Assembly (NCBI RefSeq): GCF_015356755.1
Contig: NZ_JADFCO010000065.1
Location: 496,001-560,000 of the forward strand
DNA length: 64,000 nucleotides
Reading direction: 5' to 3'
DNA from: Nonlabens antarcticus
Lineage (GTDB): Bacteria > Bacteroidota > Bacteroidia > Flavobacteriales > Flavobacteriaceae
Shown here: one piece after another, positions 43,155 to 51,746 of the stretch
How positions within the stretch are numbered: the first letter of the stretch is position 1
Layout: each line of letters begins with the position of its first letter
Notes under the pieces: generated by a model
The model's database searches: none
Told to the model about the DNA's origin: nothing
What the model saw: only the letters and a program-made list of their open reading frames with translations
Translations under genes and position numbers: made by a program

Positions 43155-43619
43155 TTATCTCCAGTGATTCTTTTTGAGGTTAGTTGCTGCAATAATTACA
43201 TCCATACGTGAAATCTGACCTATCAATTTTCCATTTTCGATTACGGGAAAACGTCGGTGTCCTGTTTTAAGAAACCTAGAAGCAGCATCAAAAATATCAG
43301 CTTCTGCATCAATGGTAGAAACTTGAGAACTCATGTAATCTGCCACCGTGCGATCGCCCACTGGCATATTATGGTACCTGCTATCGCCTATAACTTGCAT
43401 TAGATCTGTGTCACTAATAATGCCTATCAAATTATGATGTTTATCAACGACTGGGCCTCCTGTAATGCGTTGCTTAAGGATTGTTTCCATCACCTCGTTG
43501 ATGTTCTGTTCTGGCGTGAAAGTAATGAGTTTGCGTTTCATATAATCCTTTACACGTATTGCTTCTCTCTTGTCTTCTTTGGCCTCGGACCTTCGTCCCA
43601 TAAAACTTTTGATACCCAT
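43155..43619 (-). CDS. Tandem CBS-domain protein
   Basis: 154 residues consisting of a short charged N-terminus and two CBS motifs (about 25-82 and 90-146): V-K-D-Y-M-K-R-K ... G-G-P-V-V-D ... G-I-I-S-D-T-D-L, then V-A-D-Y-M-S-S-Q ... F-P-V-I-E-N-G-K-L-I-G-Q-I-S-R-M-D. A CBS pair binds adenine nucleotides as an energy or nucleotide sensor; with no attached enzyme the target is unknown. Gene stands alone, convergent with the GreA/GreB gene. Confidence 0.9.
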   Translation of the reverse strand: MGIKSFMGRRSEAKEDKREAIRVKDYMKRKLITFTPEQNINEVMETILKQRITGGPVVDKHHNLIGIISDTDLMQVIGDSRYHNMPVGDRTVADYMSSQVSTIDAEADIFDAASRFLKTGHRRFPVIENGKLIGQISRMDVIIAATNLKKNHWR

Positions 43620-43782
43620 AGCTAGTTTATAAAAAATGAACCTTGAATTTAAGAATTTCTTATTTAATTACGGCTATAAATAATAATCCAATTAAATATT
43701 AACGTTAACAGCTAGGTTAAGAATATATTAGATTGGGGTACTTTATTGTTTAGAATCATTTTTAATACATAGGGCTAGACCT

Positions 43783-43790
43783 TATCTTTG
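43783..43790 (+). promoter_or_regulatory. -7 box TATCTTTG for mrp-nfu
   Basis: Exact TAnnTTTG, 17 bases before ATG 43808. Confidence 0.6.
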
Positions 43791-43807
43791 TAGTAATAGC
43801 AAGAGAC

Positions 43808-44950
43808 ATGAAGATAGAAAAGAAAGACGTCCTTAAGGCGTTAGAAACCATATCAGTTCCTGGAGAAGGGCAAAATATGGTAGAAAGTGGAGCGGTAAAA
43901 AACGTTCTTGTATTTGGAGATGAAGTGATCGTAGACATCACTATTACAAATCCTGCATTACAAGCTAAGAAGAAGACAGAAGTTTCTATTCTACAGGCTA
44001 TTCATAAAGAAGTTTATGAAAAGGCTCAGATCAAGGTGAACTTGAAAGTAGAAGCGCCTGTAAAAGAAAATAACGCTCCAGAAATTAAGGGGAAACCTAT
44101 TCCTGGAATTGACAATATTGTAGCAATCGCCTCTGGAAAAGGAGGAGTTGGAAAGTCTACCGTTACCGCAAATCTTGCCGTGACACTCTCAAAAATGGGA
44201 TTCAAAGTGGGGCTTTTAGATGCTGATATCTACGGGCCATCTTCAACGATTATGTTTGATGTAGTTAATGAAAGACCACTTTCGGTCAACATTGATGGAA
44301 AGTCAAAAATGAAACCCGTGGAAAGTTATGGGGTCAAGATCCTATCTATCGGATTCTTCACAAAACTAGATCAAGCTGTAGTATGGAGAGGTCCAATGGC
44401 TTCTAAGGCTTTAAATCAAATGATTTTTGATGCAGACTGGGGCAAACTCGATTTTCTTTTAGTAGATCTTCCACCAGGAACCGGTGACATCCATTTAAGC
44501 ATCATGCAAGCATTACCATTAACTGGCGCTGTGGTGGTAAGTACACCACAAAATGTAGCTCTAGCAGATGCCCGTAAGGGAGTAGCGATGTTCCAGCAAG
44601 AAAGCATTAATGTTCCTGTATTGGGAATTATAGAAAACATGGCTTATTTCACACCTCCGGAATCCCCAGAGAAGAAATATCATATCTTCGGTGAGCATGG
44701 TGCTAGAAATCTAGCGGAAGATCTTGATATTCCGTTTTTGGGAGAGTTGCCATTGATTCAGAGTATACGTGAAGCTGGTGATGTAGGTCGTCCAGCTGCA
44801 ATGCAAGAGGGAACTGACATCGAGAAGGCCTTTATTGATATTACTCGTAACGTAGTGACAGAAACAGTGCGACGTAACGACCAAATACCTCCGACTCAGG
44901 CGGTTAAAATTACCACAATGGCTGGATGCAGTCCTGTAAATAAGAAATAG
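43808..44950 (+). CDS. Mrp/ApbC-family Fe-S carrier P-loop ATPase
   Basis: 380 residues: N-terminal DUF59/MIP18-like domain (about 5-85) then a P-loop NTPase with deviant Walker A, S-G-K-G-G-V-G-K-S-T (about 109-118). L-L-V-D-L-P-P-G-T-G-D is the switch II segment. Proteins of this family bind and transfer Fe-S clusters. The C-P-x-C pair of many Mrp proteins is not present; the corresponding stretch reads A-Y-F-T-P-P-E-S-P-E-K-K-Y, as I would expect in Bacteroidota, and one Cys lies near the end (A-G-C-S-P). Directly followed by nfu with no gap, which supports a role in Fe-S cluster delivery. Confidence 0.92.
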   Translation: MKIEKKDVLKALETISVPGEGQNMVESGAVKNVLVFGDEVIVDITITNPALQAKKKTEVSILQAIHKEVYEKAQIKVNLKVEAPVKENNAPEIKGKPIPGIDNIVAIASGKGGVGKSTVTANLAVTLSKMGFKVGLLDADIYGPSSTIMFDVVNERPLSVNIDGKSKMKPVESYGVKILSIGFFTKLDQAVVWRGPMASKALNQMIFDADWGKLDFLLVDLPPGTGDIHLSIMQALPLTGAVVVSTPQNVALADARKGVAMFQQESINVPVLGIIENMAYFTPPESPEKKYHIFGEHGARNLAEDLDIPFLGELPLIQSIREAGDVGRPAAMQEGTDIEKAFIDITRNVVTETVRRNDQIPPTQAVKITTMAGCSPVNKK

Positions 44951-45244
44951 ATGATGAACGACTTAGAACTAAAAGCAGCTGTACAAGCCGGGCTGGATGA
45001 AATACGACCATTCCTTCAACGTGACAATGGTGATATTGAACTTGTTTCCATTGAAAACGGTACAGATGTTAAGGTTCGTCTGTTGGGAACATGCGTAGGT
45101 TGCCACGTTAATCAGATGACTCTCAAATCAGGAGTGGAACTTACCGTTAAAAAGCATGCTCCTCAAATCAAGACTGTGATAGATATCTCAGGAATTATTG
45201 AGAAAGAAAACTATCGAGATCATTTAGATTCTCATAATAAATAG
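44951..45244 (+). CDS. NifU-like (Nfu) Fe-S scaffold protein
   Basis: 97 residues comprising only the NifU C-terminal domain. The cluster-binding pair C48-V-G-C51 in L-L-G-T-C-V-G-C-H-V-N-Q-M-T-L-K is intact, as is D-N-G-D-I-E-L at the start. It binds a 4Fe-4S cluster between two monomers and passes it to target enzymes. ATG 44951 follows the mrp stop directly; a second ATG at 44954 is equally possible. Confidence 0.93.
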   Translation: MMNDLELKAAVQAGLDEIRPFLQRDNGDIELVSIENGTDVKVRLLGTCVGCHVNQMTLKSGVELTVKKHAPQIKTVIDISGIIEKENYRDHLDSHNK

Positions 45245-45346
45245 AGAATGAATTTATAAACGATTCTTTTACAGTTAATTACATCCACATGCCGAGTTAT
45301 AAACAGATTTAGATCTTAATAATGAATTTTTTAAAGGGATAAATTA

Positions 45347-45907
45347 TTACCGGAGTTGTGGCGTATATTTTTTTATCCAATATTCGTTTACAAATTTTCT
45401 TGCAGTAACAGCTCCAATCACAATACCTAAATAACCGAATAATCTCGTCCCAATTAATTCAGAGAGAATATTTCCAAAAAATAGCCCTATCAAAACCCCT
45501 ATTAAAATCAAGCTATAACATTTTAAAACTTTTATCCGTGCTGGGTTGATATACTTAGTATTTTCCTTCTGAAAATCTGCGTTGTGATTTACAAAGCGTT
45601 CAAGGTTAGTTAAGAATGAATTAAATAATGCTGAAAATGCTATCGGAGTTAAAGCGCCGTTATTGTAAACATAATGATGGATCAAAACCTTATCGCTTTC
45701 TGATAAATTGATCTCAATTTTGGATTCCCATTTCAATGGGTTGAACTTCCAACCGTCCAAAAAAGATCCTCTTTTAACGTAGACCAGACTATCATTTTTA
45801 CGGGTTGCTTGCTTAAAATTATACGTCCCAAAATATAGATTCAGCTTATCGTTTAGGACGGCAGAATCGGATACTTTAAATTCTAAAACATTTTTGTATT
45901 CTTTCAT
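45347..45907 (-). CDS. Hypothetical protein with C-terminal membrane helices
   Basis: 186 residues: a soluble N-terminal part (1-115) rich in charged strands, then two hydrophobic helices at about 127-145 and 150-165 with many Gly (G-V-L-I-G-L-F-F-G-N), and a basic end. No signal peptide and no recognised domain, so the N-terminal part is probably cytoplasmic and tethered by a C-terminal hairpin. It stands alone between unrelated genes. Codon use looks like its neighbours. Confidence 0.65.
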   Translation of the reverse strand: MKEYKNVLEFKVSDSAVLNDKLNLYFGTYNFKQATRKNDSLVYVKRGSFLDGWKFNPLKWESKIEINLSESDKVLIHHYVYNNGALTPIAFSALFNSFLTNLERFVNHNADFQKENTKYINPARIKVLKCYSLILIGVLIGLFFGNILSELIGTRLFGYLGIVIGAVTARKFVNEYWIKKYTPQLR

Positions 45908-46249
45908 CCAGTAGAGTTTAACATATAACTAGAGTAGATGCTATTTTTGCATCAATTGGGCGATCCTAATTAGCCCTTTTAAGTTGAGAAGATAAAAGTA
46001 GGGGATTAGTGTAAATTTATTTCCAAGTCATATTCTCTTTTTTCTGGGAAGGATAAAAGTGGAATTGTAAAAATGCTTTCAACCTCATTACACATTACTC
46101 TATGGAGTGCCGCTCCTGCATTTTGCCTAAATCAAAATAAGCTTGATAAATAGACGATCATCTACAAATTCAATTATCTAATTTGCAAGTAACTTTAAAC
46201 AGAGTGACAAGAAACAAACGTTCATTTAAGAAGATCTACTACCGCAAGA
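45908..46249. other. Intergenic stretch with a hairpin-flanked promoter-like box
   Basis: About 340 bases without a credible gene. At 45937-45953 a plus-strand TATTTTTG sits in GATGC...GCATC arms. No plus-strand gene follows for almost 5 kb. The rest is AT-rich with no repeat or clear terminator. Confidence 0.4.
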
Positions 46250-46795
46250 TTAAAAAGTGTAGCCCAATTTCAATATAAGTTGTCCAGCAGCTTCACTCTG
46301 TTGGAAGTCATAACCTAGTCCCGTTTGAAAATTAAGATTAAAGTGTTTCCAATACGTACGTTGTATTCCATAAGCCGCCATCAGTGCAGAAGTGCTCTCA
46401 ACAATAACTTCGTCATTTTCTGCTTCTAAAACGTTGACAAAGCTTAACGCAATATAATTCCCACTATTATTTGCAATTGTTTTTCCCTTGTCTAATCTAC
46501 GGTTGAAATTAGTATAATACCTTCCTGAAAGTTCAAATTGTAAGGGTAGTATAAGCCCTTCAGCATCACCAAAAAATCCACTCTGATTATAATAAACAAC
46601 TCCAAAACCTGCATTTCCAAGAATCGAAATATTCTCAGAAACGTCTTTTTCAATTTCAAAACTTGGATATAATAGATTCAATCTATAAATGGTTTCGTTA
46701 GAAAAATCGCTTTTAGAACGAAGTTGATCTTGAGTTTGAGCAAAACAAATTGTACACAGCAACAGTGCTGAGGCTAGAGTAATTAATAATTTCAT
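46250..46795 (-). CDS. Predicted outer-membrane beta-barrel protein
   Basis: 181 residues from ATG 46795; the frame extends 16 codons upstream from 46843, but only the shorter form gives a normal signal peptide (K-L-L-I-T-L-A-S-A-L-L-L then cut after C-F-A). The mature protein has eight or so amphipathic strands with aromatic girdles and ends in L-K-L-G-Y-T-F, a standard outer-membrane barrel C-terminus. No specific family recognised; small OmpA/OmpW-like barrels are similar in size. Isolated gene. Confidence 0.65.
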   Translation of the reverse strand: MKLLITLASALLLCTICFAQTQDQLRSKSDFSNETIYRLNLLYPSFEIEKDVSENISILGNAGFGVVYYNQSGFFGDAEGLILPLQFELSGRYYTNFNRRLDKGKTIANNSGNYIALSFVNVLEAENDEVIVESTSALMAAYGIQRTYWKHFNLNFQTGLGYDFQQSEAAGQLILKLGYTF

Positions 46796-46903
46796 GTTGG
46801 AGATTTGTGACAGTAAGTTCAGGTAATACGAGCAAAATAACACATAAAAAATTAAGGATTCTGTGTCTGCTTTAGGTTTTTTTGGCGGTTTTCCTAATGT
46901 TAA

Positions 46904-47425
46904 CTATTGTCTTACCAGCGTATAAGTCCCTTCAGCCTCAAATGTATACCCTGGTTCAACCACAGTTTGTTCCAGAAATAATTGTAAACCATCAGCAGAA
47001 AAATTTTGAACGGTAACATTAGCACCATCGCTATTAGAAAGAATCAATGAATTTCTAGACAGTGTGTACGTTCCACCTAGATCAATATCGGTGGTTTCAG
47101 TCTCTGTGTAAACAGTTCCGTCTTCAGAAATCGTAGCGTTAAAGTTGAAAGTTCCTGCAGTTGTGACTCTTCCAGTATCGGTAAATGTAAAAGTTACGTT
47201 GTTAAAACCGCTACCTACAATAGTGGATGTGCTAATGTCTTGACTGTTGCCAGACGTGTCAGACTCGGTTGAGAAAGCATTAAATGCAGTGACATTGTAA
47301 ATTCCAACAAGATTCTCGCTAGTCAATACATTAGGGTCTGTAGTACCACCATCATCATCTTCCTCAGTACAAGAGGTGATAAATAGCGAAAGAATTATCA
47401 AAATTACAGTCTGAATAAATTTCAT
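46904..47425 (-). CDS. Lipocalin-like lipoprotein
   Basis: 173 residues. Signal peptide with lipobox F-I-T-S-C (Cys 19) followed by an acidic linker T-E-E-D-D-D-G-G, then a beta domain opening L-V-G-I-Y-N-V-T-A-F and closing F-E-A-E-G-T-Y-T-L-V-R-Q, the pattern of the lipocalin-like family abundant in Flavobacteriia. Probably anchored in the outer membrane; ligand unknown. Isolated gene. Confidence 0.7.
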   Translation of the reverse strand: MKFIQTVILIILSLFITSCTEEDDDGGTTDPNVLTSENLVGIYNVTAFNAFSTESDTSGNSQDISTSTIVGSGFNNVTFTFTDTGRVTTAGTFNFNATISEDGTVYTETETTDIDLGGTYTLSRNSLILSNSDGANVTVQNFSADGLQLFLEQTVVEPGYTFEAEGTYTLVRQ

Positions 47426-47500
47426 GAGATTTCGTTTATTACAAATACACGATTATTTGATTTAGAAAATAAGTATGCTACTAAGGCTAGCTCTTATAGT

Positions 47501-48679
47501 TTAAACAAACGCATTCTCTCCAGTGATATCAAGTCCCGTAATCAACAAATGGATGTCATGAGTTCCCTCATAAGTGATAACGCTCTCAAGATTCATGCTG
47601 TGACGCATAATGCTGTATTCACCTGTAATCCCCATACCACCTAATATCTGTCGTGCTTCTCGAGCAATGTTGATAGCAATTTCAACATTGTTTCTTTTAG
47701 CCATTGAGATCTGTGCGCTGGTTGCTTTTCCTTCCTCACGCAAAACCCCTAATCTCCAGGCGAGTAATTGTGCCTTGGTGATTTCAGTAATCATCTCAGC
47801 CAGTTTCTTTTGTTGGAGTTGGAAGCCAGCAATGGGCTTACCGAATTGTTTTCTCTCCTTAGCATATCTTAAGGCAGTATCATAACAATCCATAGCTGCA
47901 CCTATTGCTCCCCAAGCGATACCAAAACGAGCGCTGTCCAAACAACTCAAAGGAGCGCCCAGTCCCGTGCGGCCCGGTAAAATATTTGCTTTAGGAACTT
48001 TTACATCCTGAAAAATCAACTCACCCGTGGCGCTGGCGCGCAATGACCACTTGTTATGTGTCTCTGGAGTGGTAAAACCTTCCATCCCACGTTCTACGAT
48101 TACTCCATGAATGCGATCATTCTCATCTTTTGCCCAAACTACTGCGACATCACAAAATGGACTATTTGATATCCACAATTTAGCTCCGTTTAAAATCACA
48201 TGGTCACCAGCATCTTTGAAACGGGTAATCATACTTCCTGGGTCAGATCCAGAATCTGGCTCTGTTAATCCAAAAGATCCCATAAACTCACCACTGGCCA
48301 GCTTAGGCAGGAACTTCTTTTTTTGCTCCTCGCTACCGTATTTCCAGATAGGGTACATAACTAGAGAAGATTGCACAGATGCGGTGGAGCGCACACCACT
48401 ATCGCCACGTTCTAATTCTTGCATGATCAATCCATAGGAGATTTGATCCATTCCTGAGCCACCATATTCTTCTGGGATATAGGGGCCGAAAGCTCCTACT
48501 GATGCGAGTCCAGGGATAATACTTTTAGGGAAGACGGCGTCTTGGGCCGCCTGCTCGATTATAGGAGAGACGTCTCTTTTCACCCAGGCGCGCGCTGCGT
48601 CACGTATCATTTTATGCTCCTCTGTCAATAAATCGTCCAGTTGGTAATAATCTGGTGCTTCAAATAAGTCTGGTTTCAT
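47501..48679 (-). CDS. Acyl-CoA dehydrogenase, glutaryl-CoA dehydrogenase type
   Basis: FAD enzyme of 392 residues. Catalytic Glu 371 is in I-T-Y-E-G-T-H-D-I-H, the ending typical of glutaryl-CoA dehydrogenases. Also seen: G-S-F-G-L-T-E-P-D-S-G-S-D (flavin contact), L-N-G-A-K-L-W-I-S-N-S, and R-K-Q-F-G-K-P-I-A. Glutaryl-CoA dehydrogenase oxidises and decarboxylates glutaryl-CoA from Lys or Trp breakdown to crotonyl-CoA; a tryptophan dioxygenase lies in this window, though 18 kb away. Substrate should be regarded as probable. Single gene. Confidence 0.88.
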   Translation of the reverse strand: MKPDLFEAPDYYQLDDLLTEEHKMIRDAARAWVKRDVSPIIEQAAQDAVFPKSIIPGLASVGAFGPYIPEEYGGSGMDQISYGLIMQELERGDSGVRSTASVQSSLVMYPIWKYGSEEQKKKFLPKLASGEFMGSFGLTEPDSGSDPGSMITRFKDAGDHVILNGAKLWISNSPFCDVAVVWAKDENDRIHGVIVERGMEGFTTPETHNKWSLRASATGELIFQDVKVPKANILPGRTGLGAPLSCLDSARFGIAWGAIGAAMDCYDTALRYAKERKQFGKPIAGFQLQQKKLAEMITEITKAQLLAWRLGVLREEGKATSAQISMAKRNNVEIAINIAREARQILGGMGITGEYSIMRHSMNLESVITYEGTHDIHLLITGLDITGENAFV

Positions 48680-48811
48680 AGGTAAAGTTCAAATGATCTA
48701 TCAAATTTTCAATCGTTGCCGCATCTTATAACGACAATTGCAATACAGTAAAAATAAGAATCCTAAAGATGAATTCTTTATTATTAAGTCGAAATACTTA
48801 GCCGAACTTAA

Positions 48812-49534
48812 TTACATTTTCAGATAAAAATCCTGAGTGAGATTTGTGTAATCGTCAGTGTAGTTATGGCGGGAATTCTCAATAGTTAGATATGTGGTTA
48901 TAAGTTCGCTTTCGCGAAAGCGAAATTCCATCAAAACCCTTTTAACAGCGGCATCTTTTGTACCACGAACGTATGTTTTGCGAGTGGCAAACAATTGAAA
49001 ATGAGTGGTGATCTTTAAAAATTCTGCTTCACGGTCTGATGGGATGATGCAGGCGAAAGTACCTTCAGTTTCTAGTAATTTATAGACACCGTAGATTAAT
49101 TCTTCAAAAGGTAATGCATCGTCAAACCTAGCTTGTTGTCGTTTTTCATCAATAATTTGATCATCGCGCTCTAGTTTGCCATCAAAAAATGGGGGATTGC
49201 TAATGATAAGATCAAAACGCTCTTCCACTTCTTCATAAAACTCCTGAAATGAGGCATGGAAGCAGGAAAGTCTGTCTCCATAGGGACTGTTCTCAAAATT
49301 AGTAGTCGCCTGTTCAAAAGCGGTATCATCGATTTCTAAAGCATCAATTTGAGCTCTAGAATATCGCTGCGCCATCATTAGAGCAATCACTCCAGTTCCA
49401 GTACCAACATCAAGAATGGTGTATGGCTTCTCCAATGGATTTGCCCAGGCTCCTAACAATACAGCATCAGTACCGATTTTTTGGGCACATTGACCTTGAG
49501 CGACTTCAAACTGTTTGAATTTAAAGGTGCTCAT
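48812..49534 (-). CDS. trmN6: tRNA1(Val) adenine-37 N6-methyltransferase
   Basis: SAM-dependent methyltransferase of 240 residues. SAM-binding motif I-L-D-V-G-T-G-T-G-V-I-A-L and catalytic N-P-P-F-F identify the TrmN6/YfiC family, which methylates the N6 of A37 in a valine tRNA; the opening F-K-F-K-Q-F-x-V-x-Q-x-x-x-x-M/Q-K-I-G-T-D-A-V-L-L-G-A-W is diagnostic. A palindrome copy encodes R-F-R-E-S-E near the C-terminus. It lies 170 bases downstream of rimM, the place often held by trmD; TATATTTA at 49567 suggests its own promoter. Confidence 0.92.
   Translation of the reverse strand: MSTFKFKQFEVAQGQCAQKIGTDAVLLGAWANPLEKPYTILDVGTGTGVIALMMAQRYSRAQIDALEIDDTAFEQATTNFENSPYGDRLSCFHASFQEFYEEVEERFDLIISNPPFFDGKLERDDQIIDEKRQQARFDDALPFEELIYGVYKLLETEGTFACIIPSDREAEFLKITTHFQLFATRKTYVRGTKDAAVKRVLMEFRFRESELITTYLTIENSRHNYTDDYTNLTQDFYLKM
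48907..48922. repeat. Palindrome CGCTTTCGCGAAAGCG in trmN6
   Basis: Perfect copy, read on the minus strand as R-F-R-E-S. Confidence 0.9.
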
Positions 49535-49566
49535 AGTAAAATGTGATTAGAGAGATTGCAGATTAT

Positions 49567-49574
49567 TAAATATA
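49567..49574 (-). promoter_or_regulatory. Candidate -7 box TATATTTA for trmN6
   Basis: One mismatch to TAnnTTTG on the minus strand, 32 bases before ATG 49534. Confidence 0.35.
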
Positions 49575-49703
49575 ATTCTTCACATTGATAGAAAAGAGGA
49601 TTAATATTTATTCTGATTAGATTAAATGCTGGTAAAATAAAAGATTCAGAAAGCAGGATATCCTTCTAAATCGCAACTTCTATAGAAGCGTTATCTTTTA
49701 CCT

Positions 49704-50231
49704 TTATGAAATATAAAGTTCTATTAAACCTTCTGGCGTGTTCACGGTAATCGTTTTATTCTCACGATCCACTTTGACAATAAATTCATCGTGAATGGGA
49801 ATCAAGACCTCATCCCCATCGTGATCTACCTCAAATAAGGCCTGTGAAGTGGTATCGTTGACGCCTGTAATTGTTCCCACGCTACCATATTCTGTATCGA
49901 TCATCTCAAACCCTTTTATCTCGTGGTAATAGAATTTATTACCCTCTAATTCTGGGAGAGCAGAAAGTGGCATGTAGAGCTCGCGTTTCATCAAACTATC
50001 TGCCATGGGCTCATCGTCTACATCTTCAAATTTAACCCGCAATAACAACGATTTGTGTAGTTGACTGCGTTCAATAAAAAATGGAACCAAGTTTTTACCG
50101 ATTTCGATAAAAACTGATTCCATTTCTAGAAAAAGTTCAGGTTCGTCTGTGTCTAGTTTAACTAGAAGTTCGCCCTTAAAACTAAATTTATTGACAATCG
50201 TACCTACGTAGAAACATTCATTTTTACGCAT
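49704..50231 (-). CDS. rimM: Ribosome maturation factor RimM
   Basis: Binds S19 and assists maturation of the 30S head. 175 residues: RimM N-terminal beta-barrel (F-Y-V-G-T-I-V-N-K-F-S-F-K-G-E-L), then a PRC barrel (about 95-175) with F-Y-Y-H-E-I-K-G-F and V-L-I-P-I-H-D-E-F-I. Starts 12 bases after rpsP, so the two are co-transcribed, the usual order. The expected trmD does not follow; trmN6 does. Confidence 0.95.
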   Translation of the reverse strand: MRKNECFYVGTIVNKFSFKGELLVKLDTDEPELFLEMESVFIEIGKNLVPFFIERSQLHKSLLLRVKFEDVDDEPMADSLMKRELYMPLSALPELEGNKFYYHEIKGFEMIDTEYGSVGTITGVNDTTSQALFEVDHDGDEVLIPIHDEFIVKVDRENKTITVNTPEGLIELYIS

Positions 50232-50243
50232 AAGGCAAATTGT

Positions 50244-50807
50244 TTATTTTTCTTCTTTAGGAGTTTCAGCGTCAGCAGCTGGAGCTTCCTCTGCAGGAGC
50301 GTCAGTAGCTTCTTCAACTGGAGCTTCCTCAACAGCAGGCTCTTCAGTAACTTCTGGTTCTGGAGTGTTTGCAGCGATACGAGCTTCATTTACTGCTTTT
50401 TCAGCAGCTAGAGCTTCAGCAGCTTTTTTACTATCTTGATCTTGAAGACCAGATGCTTTATTAGAGATCTTACCTTCTTTCTCTTCCAACCATGTGTTGA
50501 ATTTCTCTTCCATTTGCTCTTCAGTAATGGCTCCTTTTCTTACACCACCTTTAAGGTGCTTTTTCAACATCGCGCCTTTATATCCTAGGATGGCTCTCGC
50601 TGTATCTGTAGGTTGTGCACCATTTTCTAACCACTGTACCGCACCATCAACATTTAAATTGATAGTTGCAGGGTTTGTGTTAGGGTTATAAGTTCCTATC
50701 TTTTCAAGATATTTACCATCTCTTTTAGAACGCGCATCTGCTGCAACGATCCAGTAGAAAGGTTTTCCTTTTTTACCGTGTCTTTGTAATCTGATTTTTA
50801 CTGGCAT
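50244..50807 (-). CDS. rpsP: Ribosomal protein S16 with long acidic tail
   Basis: 30S protein needed for assembly. The S16 core is residues 1-80 (V-K-I-R-L-Q-R-H-G-K-K-G-K-P-F-Y-W-I-V-A-A-D opening, I-G-T-Y-N-P later). A tail of about 105 residues follows, the last 70 made almost only of Ala, Glu, Pro and Thr, so the protein (187 residues) is more than twice the length of the E. coli protein. An extension is usual in Bacteroidota; its low-complexity end is probably disordered. First gene of the rpsP-rimM unit. Confidence 0.96.
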   Translation of the reverse strand: MPVKIRLQRHGKKGKPFYWIVAADARSKRDGKYLEKIGTYNPNTNPATINLNVDGAVQWLENGAQPTDTARAILGYKGAMLKKHLKGGVRKGAITEEQMEEKFNTWLEEKEGKISNKASGLQDQDSKKAAEALAAEKAVNEARIAANTPEPEVTEEPAVEEAPVEEATDAPAEEAPAADAETPKEEK

Positions 50808-50821
50808 AACATTAAATTTGT

Positions 50822-50834
50822 GGGTTCCCGACCC
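50822..50834 (-). promoter_or_regulatory. Leader hairpin of rpsP
   Basis: GGGTTCCCGACCC lies in the transcribed leader between the promoter and the start codon and can fold into a short GC-rich stem (GGGT/ACCC). It could be a site for ribosomal feedback, but it is small. Confidence 0.25.
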
Positions 50835-50854
50835 TGATTATTAATTTGAGGTTG

Positions 50855-50884
50855 CAAAAATACTATTAATTTGATAATCAGCAA
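50855..50884 (-). promoter_or_regulatory. Promoter TTG-N19-TATTTTTG for rpsP-rimM
   Basis: Minus-strand -7 box TATTTTTG (50855-50862) and TTG (50882-50884), 19 bases apart; leader of about 45 bases. Confidence 0.65.
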
Positions 50885-50936
50885 CGGGTCGCAGTATTTT
50901 ATTTATTTTTGAATTTCACTTTGTATAGTGGTTATT

Positions 50937-51746
50937 ATGAAGAAACTAGGAATTTTATTCTCATTAGTCCTCGTGCTACTGACAAGCTGTGAAGAAAACC
51001 TGGACAAGTTGAATGTTCCTGCGTTGCAGGCTTCCCGTAATGGTGAATTTTTCGGATCGACTGTAACGACCGTTACTAACAACCCTGACGGAACTATAAC
51101 TATAGGAGGAGAAAACCCGCTAGAAACCTTGCAGCTCAAGTTGACTTCTGCTGATCCTGGTGTTTATGAACTGGGTCAAGGTTCTCTTAACGAAGCTATT
51201 TATACTTTTAATAATGAGCAGCTATTCAGCACGAGCATTGGGGAAGGTAAAGGAATAGTTTCTTTAAACCCTGGCTCACCGGAAGGGACAGTTACTGGAA
51301 ACTTTAGTTTTGTTAGCTATACGACTAACGCAACAGATACACTCGTTATGCGTAAAGGGGTCATCTATCAAGTGCCTTTTGGAACAGAGACAGGATCTGA
51401 TAATATCAACACATTTAAGGCTGTAATAAATGGTGAACGGTTCAGGCCAACCGCAATTACTGCTGTGGAGGAGTCCGGTAGAATTCTGGTAACCGCAAGT
51501 ATCGGCGGTCAGGTGGTGACAGTCAGCTTTCCAATTCCCACTGCTAATTACAGTGACTCTTTCAATACCACTAGGGTTATAGGAACTTATACAAGTGATG
51601 GGAATACATTTAGGGCAATCGAAGGAGGGTTTAATATCAGAGAATTTAATGATGTTTCTCGACAGTATGAGGCTTATTTCGATTTCAAAACCGGTCCACC
51701 AGGCAACGTGATTCTTTCTGGAGGAGAATTTAATATTACTTTATAA
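50937..51746 (+). CDS. Lipoprotein, DUF6252-like
   Basis: 269 residues from ATG 50937; an in-frame GTG three codons upstream is less likely. Signal peptide with lipobox L-L-T-S-C (Cys about 18). The mature part is beta-rich with two similar halves, each containing a run like F-x-A-x-x-x-x-x-x-x-x-G-x-I-x-I-x-A, which matches my memory of the Bacteroidota DUF6252 group; that name is tentative. Surface or periplasmic, function unknown. Its last 6 bases overlap the convergent protease gene. Confidence 0.65.
   Translation: MKKLGILFSLVLVLLTSCEENLDKLNVPALQASRNGEFFGSTVTTVTNNPDGTITIGGENPLETLQLKLTSADPGVYELGQGSLNEAIYTFNNEQLFSTSIGEGKGIVSLNPGSPEGTVTGNFSFVSYTTNATDTLVMRKGVIYQVPFGTETGSDNINTFKAVINGERFRPTAITAVEESGRILVTASIGGQVVTVSFPIPTANYSDSFNTTRVIGTYTSDGNTFRAIEGGFNIREFNDVSRQYEAYFDFKTGPPGNVILSGGEFNITL

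Noticed and set aside
44640-44700. Missing C-P-x-C in the Mrp-like protein as a sign of lost function
   Set aside because: The replacement A-Y-F-T-P-P-E-S-P looks like the usual Bacteroidota form, and Walker A and switch regions are intact.
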